NCBI RefSeq assembly: GCF_901709675.1
Contig: NC_051091.1
Span: 3,095,967-3,159,966 of the forward strand
DNA: 64,000 bases
Reading direction: 5' to 3'
Source: Syngnathus acus
Lineage: Eukaryota; Chordata; Actinopteri; Syngnathiformes; Syngnathidae
This document shows, one piece after another, positions 1 to 7,528 of the stretch. The translations under genes and the position numbers were made by a program. The stretch's first letter is position 1, and every line of letters begins with the position of its first letter. Under the pieces are notes generated by a model. The model was given only the letters and a program-made list of their open reading frames with translations, did no database searches and was not told the DNA's origin.

Positions 1-1283
1 TTTTTTTTCTATAAACTCTTTTATGAAAAACATAATGCGAGATGGACGGTTTGTAAAAAAAAAAAAAAAAAAAAGAAAACAAGAAAGAGAACCTTTCTTT
101 GCCTACTTGTGTTTTGGAGATGGGGGTGCAAAACAATTTTTAAGTTGAATTTTTTTGTCGCTGTTCTTTCAGTTGACAAAGCTAATTTGAAACGCAAATA
201 TTGCAGACATTTGAATTACCAATTTGATGTTCTATTATTTTGTTCGTGTGTTTAAAAAAAAAAAAAAAAAAAAAAAAAAGTTAATATTGTATCATGAAAT
301 GTTTACTTTGCACTTCATTTTATGTACATGAAGGGACAGTGGTTTAAAGGTACGATGACTAACTGGTCGCATCCTCCTTCTACCTACAACCTGTAATTCA
401 TGTTGACCTCAATGTATGGAAAACTGATCAAAAGAGGGAAAAATCCAAATAAATATTTAATTTTTTGATAAAACATATTTGTGTGGACTCAGTTAAATTC
501 ACAAACTTGCATGGTTATTTTCCCATGCAATACTGTCCTAAAAAATTTACTCACGTAATGTCACAACTTTGCAGTCAGTAAATTACTTTCATTCTGTTTT
601 TTTTTTGTATTGTTTTAAAAAAATACTTTATCATTTTACAATTACAAGTTTACTCCCGTCATGTGGATTCACGTGCATTTGATTATCCATCATCATCCAT
701 TTGCGATGAAGTCTCCTGAGTTGCGAGTCTTTGTGCAGCTCCAATGTGTGTCTTGTCAGAGGGGAAGGATTCACAGATGGATCCTGGATGGAAACAAACG
801 GAGCATTTGACATGCACAATCAAACAAAGACCCTTCTGTCATCCCGCCCCCGCCCCCCCCCTAAGGCTACCTTCTGCCAAGCAGCCGCAATTGTCGTGGC
901 CATCGGAGGATGTCGAGGCGCGAGCTGCCTTTCATCTTCCTCATCTGTGTTCATATTCAAAGCACAACAACAAAAGAGCTGCTTTTTACAAAAATCGACA
1001 GGGAAGCCCAGGCGGCCACGACAAAATGTGTGTGTGGCACTGGGTAACTTCATACCATTCACATTTGTCAGGAGCAACTTGGAACTCAGGTGCCACGTGG
1101 CCGCTTGATGGACTTTTGACCTTTGTTGACTTTCATTGAAGCATTCAAAATGTAGAGGTGTGACAACCAAAAGGATTTGAAATATTCTTTGCTGAAAAGA
1201 TAAGTACTTCATTTCGAACTCAATTGTATCCTTCCACTTTAGAATGTATTGGAGCAATATCTGAAGGAAATGCCACTTTTATA
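1..1283. other. AT-rich noncoding flank
   Basis: No gene is recognised. The stretch contains long A-runs (about 56-74 and 254-279) and T-runs. Several short overlapping ORFs at 730-1257 lie on both strands at once and show no domain, so they look like chance frames. The sequence ends at the left 8-bp target duplication of the hAT-bounded block. Confidence 0.7.
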
Positions 1284-1291
1284 GCCTACTT
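1284..1291. repeat. Left 8-bp target site duplication (gcctactt)
   Basis: The octamer gcctactt sits directly before the CAGTG end at 1292. It is repeated exactly at 7521-7528, directly after the matching CACTG end. An 8-bp duplication is the hallmark of hAT transposition. Confidence 0.8.
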
Positions 1292-1680
1292 CAGTGTTTC
1301 CCAACCTTTTTTCATTCACGGCACACCTTTTCATTGGAAAAAATCTCGAGGCACAACACCAACAAAAATCTGTTAAGTGTTACACCAGCTTCTATATTAA
1401 AATCAGTTATATTACAACAAAAGATGTAAAGTTATATTCCTATATATGTATGGAGAGTCGAATAATTGAATAAAAATAAATACTAAATATTCTTTAGTCT
1501 TTATTCTTTAATATAAAAAATCAACCCTGATCTTAAGCTCCCAAGAGGGCAAGGAAAAACTAAAAAAAAAACTACTAAAAGAAAGAAATAGTCGTATTAT
1601 TTTATTTCATCGTATTTATGTATTTATTATAAATGTATTATTTACATATTTATATAAATGTATTATTTATTCATATAAAG
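1292..1680. mobile_element. Left terminal region of hAT element A
   Basis: This begins with the CAGTGTTTCCCAACC terminus, followed by a T-run and a cacggcacacc motif that also occurs near the right end at 7480-7490. After about 1400 the sequence is AT-rich and I cannot assign it. It stops where the right end of a second hAT family begins. Confidence 0.6.
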
Positions 1681-1747
1681 GCCGGTCCGCGAAAATATTT
1701 CTGACACGTAACCGGTCCGTGGTGCAAAAAAAGTTGGGGACCACTGA
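1681..1747. mobile_element. Right-end fragment of a second hAT family
   Basis: The segment has 'ggccggtccgcg' and 'accggtccgtggtgc' and ends in GTTGGGGACCACTG. This is the reverse complement of the CAGTGGTCCCCAAC terminus of a widespread fish hAT family. The same family occurs complete at 40349-40503. No matching left end is seen between 1292 and 1681, so the copy is truncated or rearranged. Confidence 0.6.
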
Positions 1748-1801
1748 TTTGCTTGTGAGCTGCTCCATAAAACCATGTATATTCCATGCAATGTGAGCGA
1801 G

Positions 1802-1873
1802 GGTTCCATAGTGTAGTGGTTAGTGCTCTAGATTCTCACCCCGGTGACCTGGGTTAAAATCACAGTGAGATCT
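1802..1873 (+). pseudogene. tRNA-Glu/Gln-like unit 1
   Basis: A 72-nt tRNA-like sequence with box A (tagtgtagtgg). The anticodon loop holds CTC. The T-loop region is degraded (gggttaaaatc), which weakens box B. Confidence 0.55.
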
Positions 1874-1996
1874 AAAATATTTTATCATAGAAAAATTTGC
1901 AACACAGTTGCTTGTGTGCTGCCCCATATAACCATTGTAACTATTTGCTTGTGAGCTGCTCCATAAAACCATATATATTCCCAACAATGTGAGTGA

Positions 1997-2068
1997 GGCT
2001 TCCATAGTGTAGTGGTTAGTTCTCTGATCTCTTACCCCAGCGACCCGAGTTCAATCCTATTGGGTTGT
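1997..2068 (+). pseudogene. tRNA-like unit 2
   Basis: Box A (tagtgtagtgg) is intact. The acceptor, anticodon and T stems are disrupted (cgagttcaatcctattggg), so this is a decayed copy. Confidence 0.5.
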
Positions 2069-2138
2069 AAAATATTTTATCGTAGAAAATTTGCAACACA
2101 GTTGCTTGTGTGCTACCCCATATAACCATACACCTCCC

Positions 2139-2745
2139 TTAGGGTTAGGGCTAGGGCTGGAGTTAGTGCTAAGGTTAGAGCTAGGGTTAGGGTTTGAGCT
2201 ACGGTTAGAGCTAAGGTTAGGTTTAGGGCTGGGGTTAGGGTTAGGGTTTGAGCTAGGGTTTGGGATTAAGGTTAGAGCTAGGGTTAGGGTTAGGGTTAGA
2301 GCTAGGGTTATGGTTAGGGTTAGAGCTAGGGTTAGGGTTAGAGCTAGGGTTAGAGCTAGGGTTAGGGTTAGAGCTAGGGTTAGGGTTAGAGTTAGAGCTA
2401 GGGTTAGGGTTAGAGCTAGAGCTAGGGTTAGGGTTAGGGTTAGGGTTAGGGGTTAGAGCTAGGGTTAGGGTTGGAGCTAGGGTTAGGGGTTAGGGTTAGA
2501 GCTAGGGTTAGGGTTAGAGCTAGGGTTAGAGCTAGGGTTAGGGTTAGAGCTAGGGTTAGGGTTAGAGGTATGGTTAGGGGTTAGGGTTAGAGCTAGGGTT
2601 AGGGTTAGAGCTAGGGTTAGGGTTAGGGTTAGGGGTTAGAGCTAGGGTTAGGGTTGGAGCTAGGGTTAGGGGTTAGGGTTAGAGCTAGGGTTAGGGTTAG
2701 AGCTAGGGTTAGGGTTAGGGTTAGGGTTAGAGTTAGAGCTAGGGT
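2139..2745 (+). repeat. Telomere-like array, G-rich strand
   Basis: About 607 bp of TTAGGG mixed with the 12-mer TTAGAGCTAGGG and single-base variants such as CTAGGG and TTGGAG. A longer period is visible: a block beginning at 2449 recurs at 2632, a shift of 183 bp. The array lies inside the left arm of the large inverted structure, and its mirror image is at 6076-6781. The long ORFs here encode only leucine/glycine or arginine/valine repeats and are not genes. Confidence 0.9.
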
Positions 2746-2782
2746 CCATAAAACCATATATTTTCCATGCAATGTGAGTGAG

Positions 2783-2832
2783 GGTTCTATAGTGCAGTGG
2801 TTATTCCTCTGGACTTTCAACCCAGTGAGAAC
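2783..2832 (+). pseudogene. tRNA-like unit 3 (internally deleted)
   Basis: The start (ggttctatagtgcagtgg) is kept, but the segment between the anticodon and T arms is missing. The unit is about 50 nt instead of 72. Confidence 0.5.
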
Positions 2833-2953
2833 AAAATATTTTATCATAGAAAAATTTGCAACACAGTTGCTCGTGTGCTGCCCCATATAACCATCACTAT
2901 TTGCTTGTGAGCCGCTCCATAAAACCATATATATTCCATGCAATGTCAGCGAC

Positions 2954-3025
2954 GGTTCGATAGTGTAGTGGTTAGTACTTTGGACTCTCACCCCAGTGAC
3001 CCGGGTTCAAATCCCAGTGAGCCCT
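2954..3025 (+). pseudogene. tRNA-Glu/Gln-like unit 4
   Basis: This 72-nt unit keeps box A (tagtgtagtgg) and box B (gggttcaaatccc). The anticodon loop is ctctcac, with anticodon CTC, which reads Glu. The T stem is close to complete. Confidence 0.6.
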
Positions 3026-3145
3026 AAAATATTTTATCATATAAAAATTTGCAACACAGTTGCTCGTGTGCTGCCCCATAGAACCATTATATTTGCTTGT
3101 GAGCTGATCCATAAAACAATATATGTTCCCAGCACTGTCAGTGAG

Positions 3146-3217
3146 GGTTCCATTGTCTAGTGGTTAGTGCTCTGGACTTTCACCCCAGCGACCTGGGTTC
3201 AAATCCCAGTGAGACCT
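3146..3217 (+). pseudogene. tRNA-Glu/Gln-like unit 5
   Basis: One of the best preserved units. The T arm pairs fully (ctggg/cccag around ttcaaat) and the anticodon position reads TTC. The acceptor stem pairs except for one C-A mismatch and one G-U. Box A is slightly changed (ttgtctagtgg). Confidence 0.6.
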
Positions 3218-3341
3218 AAAATGTTTTATCATCGAAAAATTTGCAACACAGTTGCTCGTGTGCTACCCCATATAACCGTTGTAACAATTTGCTTGTGAGC
3301 TGCTCCATAAAACCATATATATTCCACGCAATGTGAGTGAG

Positions 3342-3413
3342 GGTTCCATAGTGTAGTGGTTATTCCTCTGGACTTTCACCCCAGCGACCCAGGTTCAAAT
3401 CCCAGTGAGACCT
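3342..3413 (+). pseudogene. tRNA-Glu/Gln-like unit 6
   Basis: A 72-nt unit with box A intact, box B as ggttcaaatcc, and an anticodon loop ctttcac (TTC). Confidence 0.6.
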
Positions 3414-3537
3414 AAAATATTTTATCATAGAAAAATTTGCAACACAGTTGCTCGTTTGCTTCCCCATATAACCGTTGTAACTATTTGCTTGTGAGCTGCT
3501 CGATAAAGCCATATATATTCGATGCAATGTCAGCGAG

Positions 3538-3609
3538 GGTTCCATAGTGTAGTGGTTATTCCTCTGGACTTTCACCCTGTCGACTCGGGTTCAAATCCCA
3601 GTGAGACCC
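3538..3609 (+). pseudogene. tRNA-Glu/Gln-like unit 7
   Basis: A 72-nt unit with box A intact and box B as gggttcaaatccc. The anticodon loop is like that of units 5 and 6. The 3' side of the anticodon stem is altered (cctgtcg). Confidence 0.6.
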
Positions 3610-3734
3610 AAAACATTTTATCGTAGAAAGATTTGCAACACAGTTGCTCGTGTGCTGCCCCATATAACCACATTTGCTTGTGAGCTGCTCCATAAAACCA
3701 TATATATTCCATGCAATGTGAGCGAGAGTTCCAT

Positions 3735-5268
3735 AGGTGTCAAGCTCTAGTCCTCGGGGCCGCGTTCCAACATATTTTTCAAGTGACCCTCGTTAAGTGC
3801 ACCTGCGTGAAAAGTTTTTGGTCACTTTCACGTTCCGCAGGAGCTAAAACTTTTCACGCAGGTGCACTTAACGAGGGAATCACACGGACACTCCATTAGG
3901 TACACCGCCATTTTCAAGTGTACCTAATAACAGGCCACTTTATTAGGGAAATATCATGGTCAAAGGTCACAGGTGTCAAGCTCTAGTCCTCGGGGCCGCG
4001 TTCCAACATGTTTTCCAAGTGACCCTCGTTAAGCGCACCTGCGTGAAAAGTTTTAGCTTCTTTCACGTTCTGCAGGAGCTAAAAGTTTTCACGCAGGTGC
4101 ACTTAACGAGGGAATCACACGGACACTCCATTAGGTACACCGCCATTTCCAAGTGTACCTAATAACAGGGCACTTTATTAGGGAAATATCATGGTCAAAG
4201 GTCACAGGTGTCAAGCTCTAGTCCTCGGGGCCGCGTTCCAACATGTTTTCCAAGTGACCCTCGTTAAGCGCACCTGCGTGAAAAGTTTTAGCTCCTGCAG
4301 AACGTGAAAGGAGCTAAAACTTTTCACGCAGGTGCATTTAACGAGGGAATCACACGGACACTCCATTAGGTACACCGCCATTATCAAGTGTACCTAATAA
4401 CAGGTCACTTTATTAGGGAAATATCATGGTCAAAGGTCACAGGTGTCAAGCTCTAGTCCTCGGGGCCGCGTTCCAACATGTTTTCCAAGTGACCCTCGTT
4501 AAGCGCACCTGCGTGAAAAGTTTTTGGTCACTTTCACGTTCCGCAGGAGCTAAAACTTTTCACGCAGGTGCACTTAACGAGGGAATCACACGGACACTCC
4601 ATTAGGTACACCGCCATTATCAAGTGTACCTAATAACAGGTCACTTTATTAGGGAAATATCATGGTCAAAGGTCACAGGTGTCAAGCTCTAGTCCTCGGG
4701 GCCGCGTTCCAACATGTTTTCCAAGTGACCCTCGTTAAGCGCACCTGCGTGAAAAGGTTTTGGTCACTTTCACGTTCCGCAGGAGCTAAAACTTTTCACG
4801 CAGGTGCACTTAACGAGGGAATCACACGGACACTCCATTAGGTACACCGCCATTATCAAGTGTACCTAATAACAGGTCACTTTATTAGGGAAATATCATG
4901 GTCAAAGGTCACAGGTGTCAAGCTCTAGTCCTCGGGGCCGCGTTCCAACATGTTTTCCAAGTGACCCTCGTTAAGCGCACCTGCGTGAAAAGTTTTTGGT
5001 CACTTTCACGTTCCGCAGGAGCTAAAACTTTTCACGCAGGTGCACTTAACGAGGGAATCACACGGACACTCCATTAGGTACACCGCCATTTTCAAGTGTA
5101 CCTAATAACAGGCCACTTTATTAGGGAAATATCATGGTCAAAGGTCACAGGTGTCAAGCTCTAGTCCTCGGGGCCGCGTTCCAACATGTTTTCCAAGTGA
5201 CCCTCGTTAAGCGCACCTGCGTGAAAGGTTTTTGGTCATGTTCACGTTCTGCAGGAGCTAAAACCTAT
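3735..5268 (+). repeat. Central 236-bp satellite, about 6.5 copies
   Basis: Units start with aggtgtcaagctctagtcc at 3735, 3971, 4206, 4441, 4677, 4913 and 5149, giving a period of 235-236 bp. The last copy is cut at about 5268. Copies differ at only a few positions. Each contains a large internal inverted repeat; in copy 1 the 32-bp arms are 3787-3818 and 3846-3877 with a 27-nt loop. Each also has a second 11-bp inverted repeat (attaggtacac/gtgtacctaat) resembling the ends of a Tc1/mariner-type fish element. The first third resembles a common fish repeat that starts 'gtgtcaa...ctcgggggccgc'. The array sits exactly at the symmetry centre of the large inverted structure. Confidence 0.9.
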
Positions 5269-5384
5269 GGTTATGTAATATATATATGGTTTTATGGAGC
5301 AGCTCACAAGCAAATCGTTATAATGGTTATATGGGGCAGCACACGAGCAACTGTGTTGCAAATTTTTCTATGATAAAATACCTT

Positions 5385-5455
5385 AGGATTGTCTGGGATT
5401 TGAACCCAGGCACAGGGGTGAGAGTCCAGAGCACTAACCACTACACTAAGGAACC
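5385..5455 (-). pseudogene. tRNA-like unit 8
   Basis: An inverted copy. Box B (gggttcaaatccc) is intact, and the anticodon loop gives CTC. The 3' acceptor is diverged (agacaatcct). Confidence 0.5.
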
Positions 5456-5579
5456 CTTGCTCACATTGCAGGGAATATATATGGTTTTATGGAGCAGCTC
5501 ATAAGCAAATAGTTACAACGGTTATATGGGGAAGCACACCAGCAACTGTGTTGCAACTTTTTCTATGATAAAATATATT

Positions 5580-5652
5580 AGGTCTCACTGGGATTTGAAC
5601 CCGGTTCACTGGGGTGAGAGGCCAAAGCACTAACCACTACACTATGGAATCC
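5580..5652 (-). pseudogene. tRNA-Glu/Gln-like unit 9
   Basis: An inverted copy with boxes A and B intact. The anticodon stem is altered (tttggcctctcacc). Confidence 0.55.
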
Positions 5653-5774
5653 TCGCTCTCTTGCATGGAATATATATGGTTTTATGGAGCAGCTCATAAG
5701 CAAATAGTTACAATGGTTATATGGGGAAGCACACGAGCGACTGTGTTGCAACTTTTTCTATGATAAAATATTTT

Positions 5775-5846
5775 AGGTCTCACTGTGATTTGAAACCGGG
5801 TCACTGGGGGGAGAGTCCAGGGCACTAACCACTACACTATGGAACC
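5775..5846 (-). pseudogene. tRNA-like unit 10
   Basis: An inverted copy with box A intact. Box B is damaged (ggtttcaaatcac). Confidence 0.5.
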
Positions 5847-5964
5847 CTTGCTCACATTGCATGGAATATATATGGTTTTATGGAACAGCTCATAAGAAAA
5901 ATAGTGACTATACAAGGTAGCACACGAGCAACTGTGTTGCACATTTTCTATGATAAAATATTTT

Positions 5965-6036
5965 AGGTCTCAGTGGGATATGAACCCAGGTCGCTGGGGT
6001 GAGAGTCCAGAGCACTAACCACTACACTATGGAACA
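5965..6036 (-). pseudogene. tRNA-Glu/Gln-like unit 11
   Basis: An inverted copy with box A intact and the anticodon loop ctctcac (CTC). Box B is gggttcatatccc. Confidence 0.55.
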
Positions 6037-6075
6037 TTGACTTATATTGCATGGAATATATATGAATTTATGGAT

Positions 6076-6781
6076 CCTAGCTCTAACCCTAACCCTAGCT
6101 CTACCCCTAACCCTAGCCCTAACACTAACCCTAGCTCTAACACTAACCCTAACTCTAACCCTAACCCTAACCCTAACCCTAACCCTAGCTCTAACCCTAA
6201 CCCTAACCCTAGCTCTAACCCTAACTCTAACCTAGCTCTAACCCTAACCCCTAACCCTAGCTCTAACCCTAGCTCTAACCCTAATCCTAGCGCTAACCCT
6301 AACCCTAGCTCTAACCCTAATCCTAACCCCTAACCCTAGCTCTAACCCTAACCCTAGCTCTAACCCTAACCCCTAACCCTAGCTCTAATCCTAGCTCTAA
6401 CCCTAACCCTAATCCTTACCCAACCCCTAACCCTAGCTCTAACCCCAGCTCTAACCCTAACTCTAACCCTAACCCTAGCTCTAACCCTAACCCTAACCCT
6501 AGCTCTAACCCTAACTCTAACCTAGCTCTAACCCTAACCCCTAACCCTAGCTCTAACCCTAGCTCTAACCCTAATCCTCGCGCTAACCCTAACCCTAACC
6601 CTAGCTCTAACCCTAATCCTAACCCCTAACCCTAGCTCTAACCCTAGCTCTAACCCCTAACCCTAGCTCTAATCCTAGCTCTAACCCTAACCCAACCCCT
6701 AAACCTAGCTCTAACCCTAACTCTAACCGTAACCCCAGCTCTAACCCTAGCCCTAGCACTAACTCCAGCCCTAACCCTAAG
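6076..6781 (-). repeat. Telomere-like array, C-rich on the plus strand
   Basis: About 706 bp of CCCTAA mixed with CCCTAGCTCTAA, the mirror image of 2139-2745. Both outer edges share the same unusual variants (ggagttagtgct in the G-rich reading). The two arrays are therefore copies of one array and not independent expansions. A block at about 6184-6345 recurs at about 6473-6640, a roughly 290-bp internal duplication. Confidence 0.9.
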
Positions 6782-6856
6782 ATTTAAGGAGGTGTATGGT
6801 TATATGGGGCACACACGAGCAACTGTGTTGCAAATTTTTCTAAGATAAAACATTTT

Positions 6857-6928
6857 AGGTTCCAATGAGATTTGAACCCAGGTCACTGTTGGGAGAGTCC
6901 AGCGCACTAACCACTAGACTATGAAACC
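6857..6928 (-). pseudogene. tRNA-Gln/Glu-like unit 12
   Basis: An inverted copy. The 3' end reads attggaacct, which restores pairing with the 5' ggttnca end as in tRNA-Gln. The anticodon arm is damaged. Confidence 0.55.
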
Positions 6929-7049
6929 CTTGCTTACGTTACATGGAATATATATGGTTTTATGGAGCAGCTCACAAGCAAATAGTTGTGTTCATATGGG
7001 GGAGCACACGAGCGACTGTGTTGCAAATTTTTCTATGGTAAAATATTTT

Positions 7050-7121
7050 AGTTTCCAATGGGATTTGAACCCATGTCACTGGTGTGAGAGTCCAGAGTAC
7101 TAACCACTACACCATGGAACC
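7050..7121 (-). pseudogene. tRNA-Gln/Glu-like unit 13
   Basis: The acceptor ends ggttcca and tggaaac pair almost fully, and boxes A and B are present (gggttcaaatccc). The anticodon position reads CTC. The outer units look closest to the tRNA-Gln ancestor in their acceptor ends. Confidence 0.55.
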
Positions 7122-7248
7122 CTCGCTCACATTGCATGGAATATATATGGGTTTATGGAGCAGCTCACAAGCAAATAGTTATAATGGTTACATGGGGCAG
7201 CACACGAGCAACTGTGTTGCAAACTTTTCTATGATAAAATATTTTTAG

Positions 7249-7375
7249 GTGTCAAGCTCTAGTCCTTGGGGCCTGCATTAACGAGGGAATCTTGGAAAAC
7301 ATGTTGGAATGCGGCCCCGAGGACTAGAGCTTGACACCAGTGACCTTTGACCATGATATTTCCCTAATAAAGTGT
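7249..7375. repeat. Folded-back fragment of the 236-bp satellite
   Basis: A short plus-strand piece (ggtgtcaagctctagtcc, from 7250) is followed at 7288-7375 by a longer piece in the opposite orientation. The latter ends in cctaataaagtg. The two pieces form an imperfect hairpin around 'tgcattaacgaggg', a fold-back junction between the right arm and the hAT end. Confidence 0.75.
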
Positions 7376-7520
7376 GTAGGGCCTTGCGCTAACTGACCTG
7401 TGGTTTGGCGATCCTGTTTACAATACGCTCGGTATTTAATGTTGGACAATTTCCCACGGCACAGCTGAACATCTCTCACGGCACACCAGTGTGCCGGGGC
7501 ACGCTGGTTGGGAAACACTG
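7376..7520. mobile_element. Right terminal region of hAT element A
   Basis: This has two cacggcaca-type motifs and 'gtgccggggcacgc', then GGTTGGGAAACACTG at 7506-7520. It matches the left terminus at 1292-1306. Confidence 0.7.
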
Positions 7521-7528
7521 GCCTACTT
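7521..7528. repeat. Right 8-bp target site duplication (gcctactt)
   Basis: An exact copy of the octamer at 1284-1291, directly after the CACTG terminus. Confidence 0.8.

Larger units (their letters stand above)
1748..2138 (+). repeat. Outer left tRNA-like array (two units)
   Basis: Two copies of a roughly 195-bp unit. Each has a tRNA-like core, then 'aaaatattttatcatagaaa', 'tttgcaacacagttgct', 'gtgctgccccatataacca' and 'gctgctccataaaaccat' segments. The same unit occurs inverted at 6782-7248. ORFs crossing it are repeat-encoded chance frames. Confidence 0.8.
2746..3734 (+). repeat. Inner left tRNA-like array (five units and a fragment)
   Basis: The array resumes after the telomere-like block with the same 195-bp unit. 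The cores start at 2783, 2954, 3146, 3342 and 3538. A sixth begins at about 3727 (agttccata) and is cut off by the satellite at 3735. The spacing is 192-196 bp, apart from the shortened first copy. Confidence 0.85.
5269..6075 (-). repeat. Inner right tRNA-like array (four inverted units)
   Basis: The same 195-bp unit as at 2746-3734, in reverse complement. The cores are at 5385-5455, 5580-5652, 5775-5846 and 5965-6036. The junction to the telomere-like array (atccataaattcatatat when read on the minus strand) corresponds to the left-arm junction at 2745. Confidence 0.85.
6782..7248 (-). repeat. Outer right tRNA-like array (two inverted units)
   Basis: Reverse-complement counterpart of 1748-2138. 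The array edge (ccatacacctcc when read on the minus strand) matches the left-arm edge at about 2125-2137. The cores are at 6857-6928 and 7050-7121. Confidence 0.8.
1292..7520. mobile_element. 6.2-kb composite block bounded by hAT terminal inverted repeats
   Basis: The left end reads CAGTGTTTCCCAACC (1292-1306) and the right end is its exact reverse complement (7506-7520). Both ends continue into the 'cacggcaca' subterminal sequence seen in a common fish hAT family, and the block is flanked by the 8-bp duplication gcctactt. No transposase ORF is visible, so the element is non-autonomous. The interior is not ordinary hAT sequence. It holds inverted arrays of tRNA-like units, telomere-like repeats and a central 236-bp satellite. 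The block either moved as one unit, or is a small hAT insertion in which the arrays later grew or inserted. The sequence alone does not decide between these. Confidence 0.7.

Noticed and set aside
820-1257. 145-codon minus-strand ORF as a gene
   Set aside because: Plus-strand ORFs of similar length cover the same DNA, and the residue pattern shows no domain.
2091-2493. Long ORFs rich in Leu/Gly/Glu or Arg/Val
   Set aside because: They are translations of the TTAGGG-type array in two frames. An 18-bp periodic DNA repeat cannot be told from a coding repeat, but the mirror array at 6037-6333 gives equally meaningless Asn/Pro/Ser frames.
3711-5373. Recurrent 60-80 codon ORFs (VKGHRCQALVLGAAFQH...)
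   Set aside because: They repeat with the 236-bp satellite period and run through a hairpin stem. They are repeat-encoded frames with no independent support.
1802-7121. Functional tRNA-Glu genes
   Set aside because: Units differ at stem positions, several lack complete acceptor or anticodon pairing, and all lie in a satellite-like array. I call them tRNA-like pseudogene units unless scoring shows otherwise.
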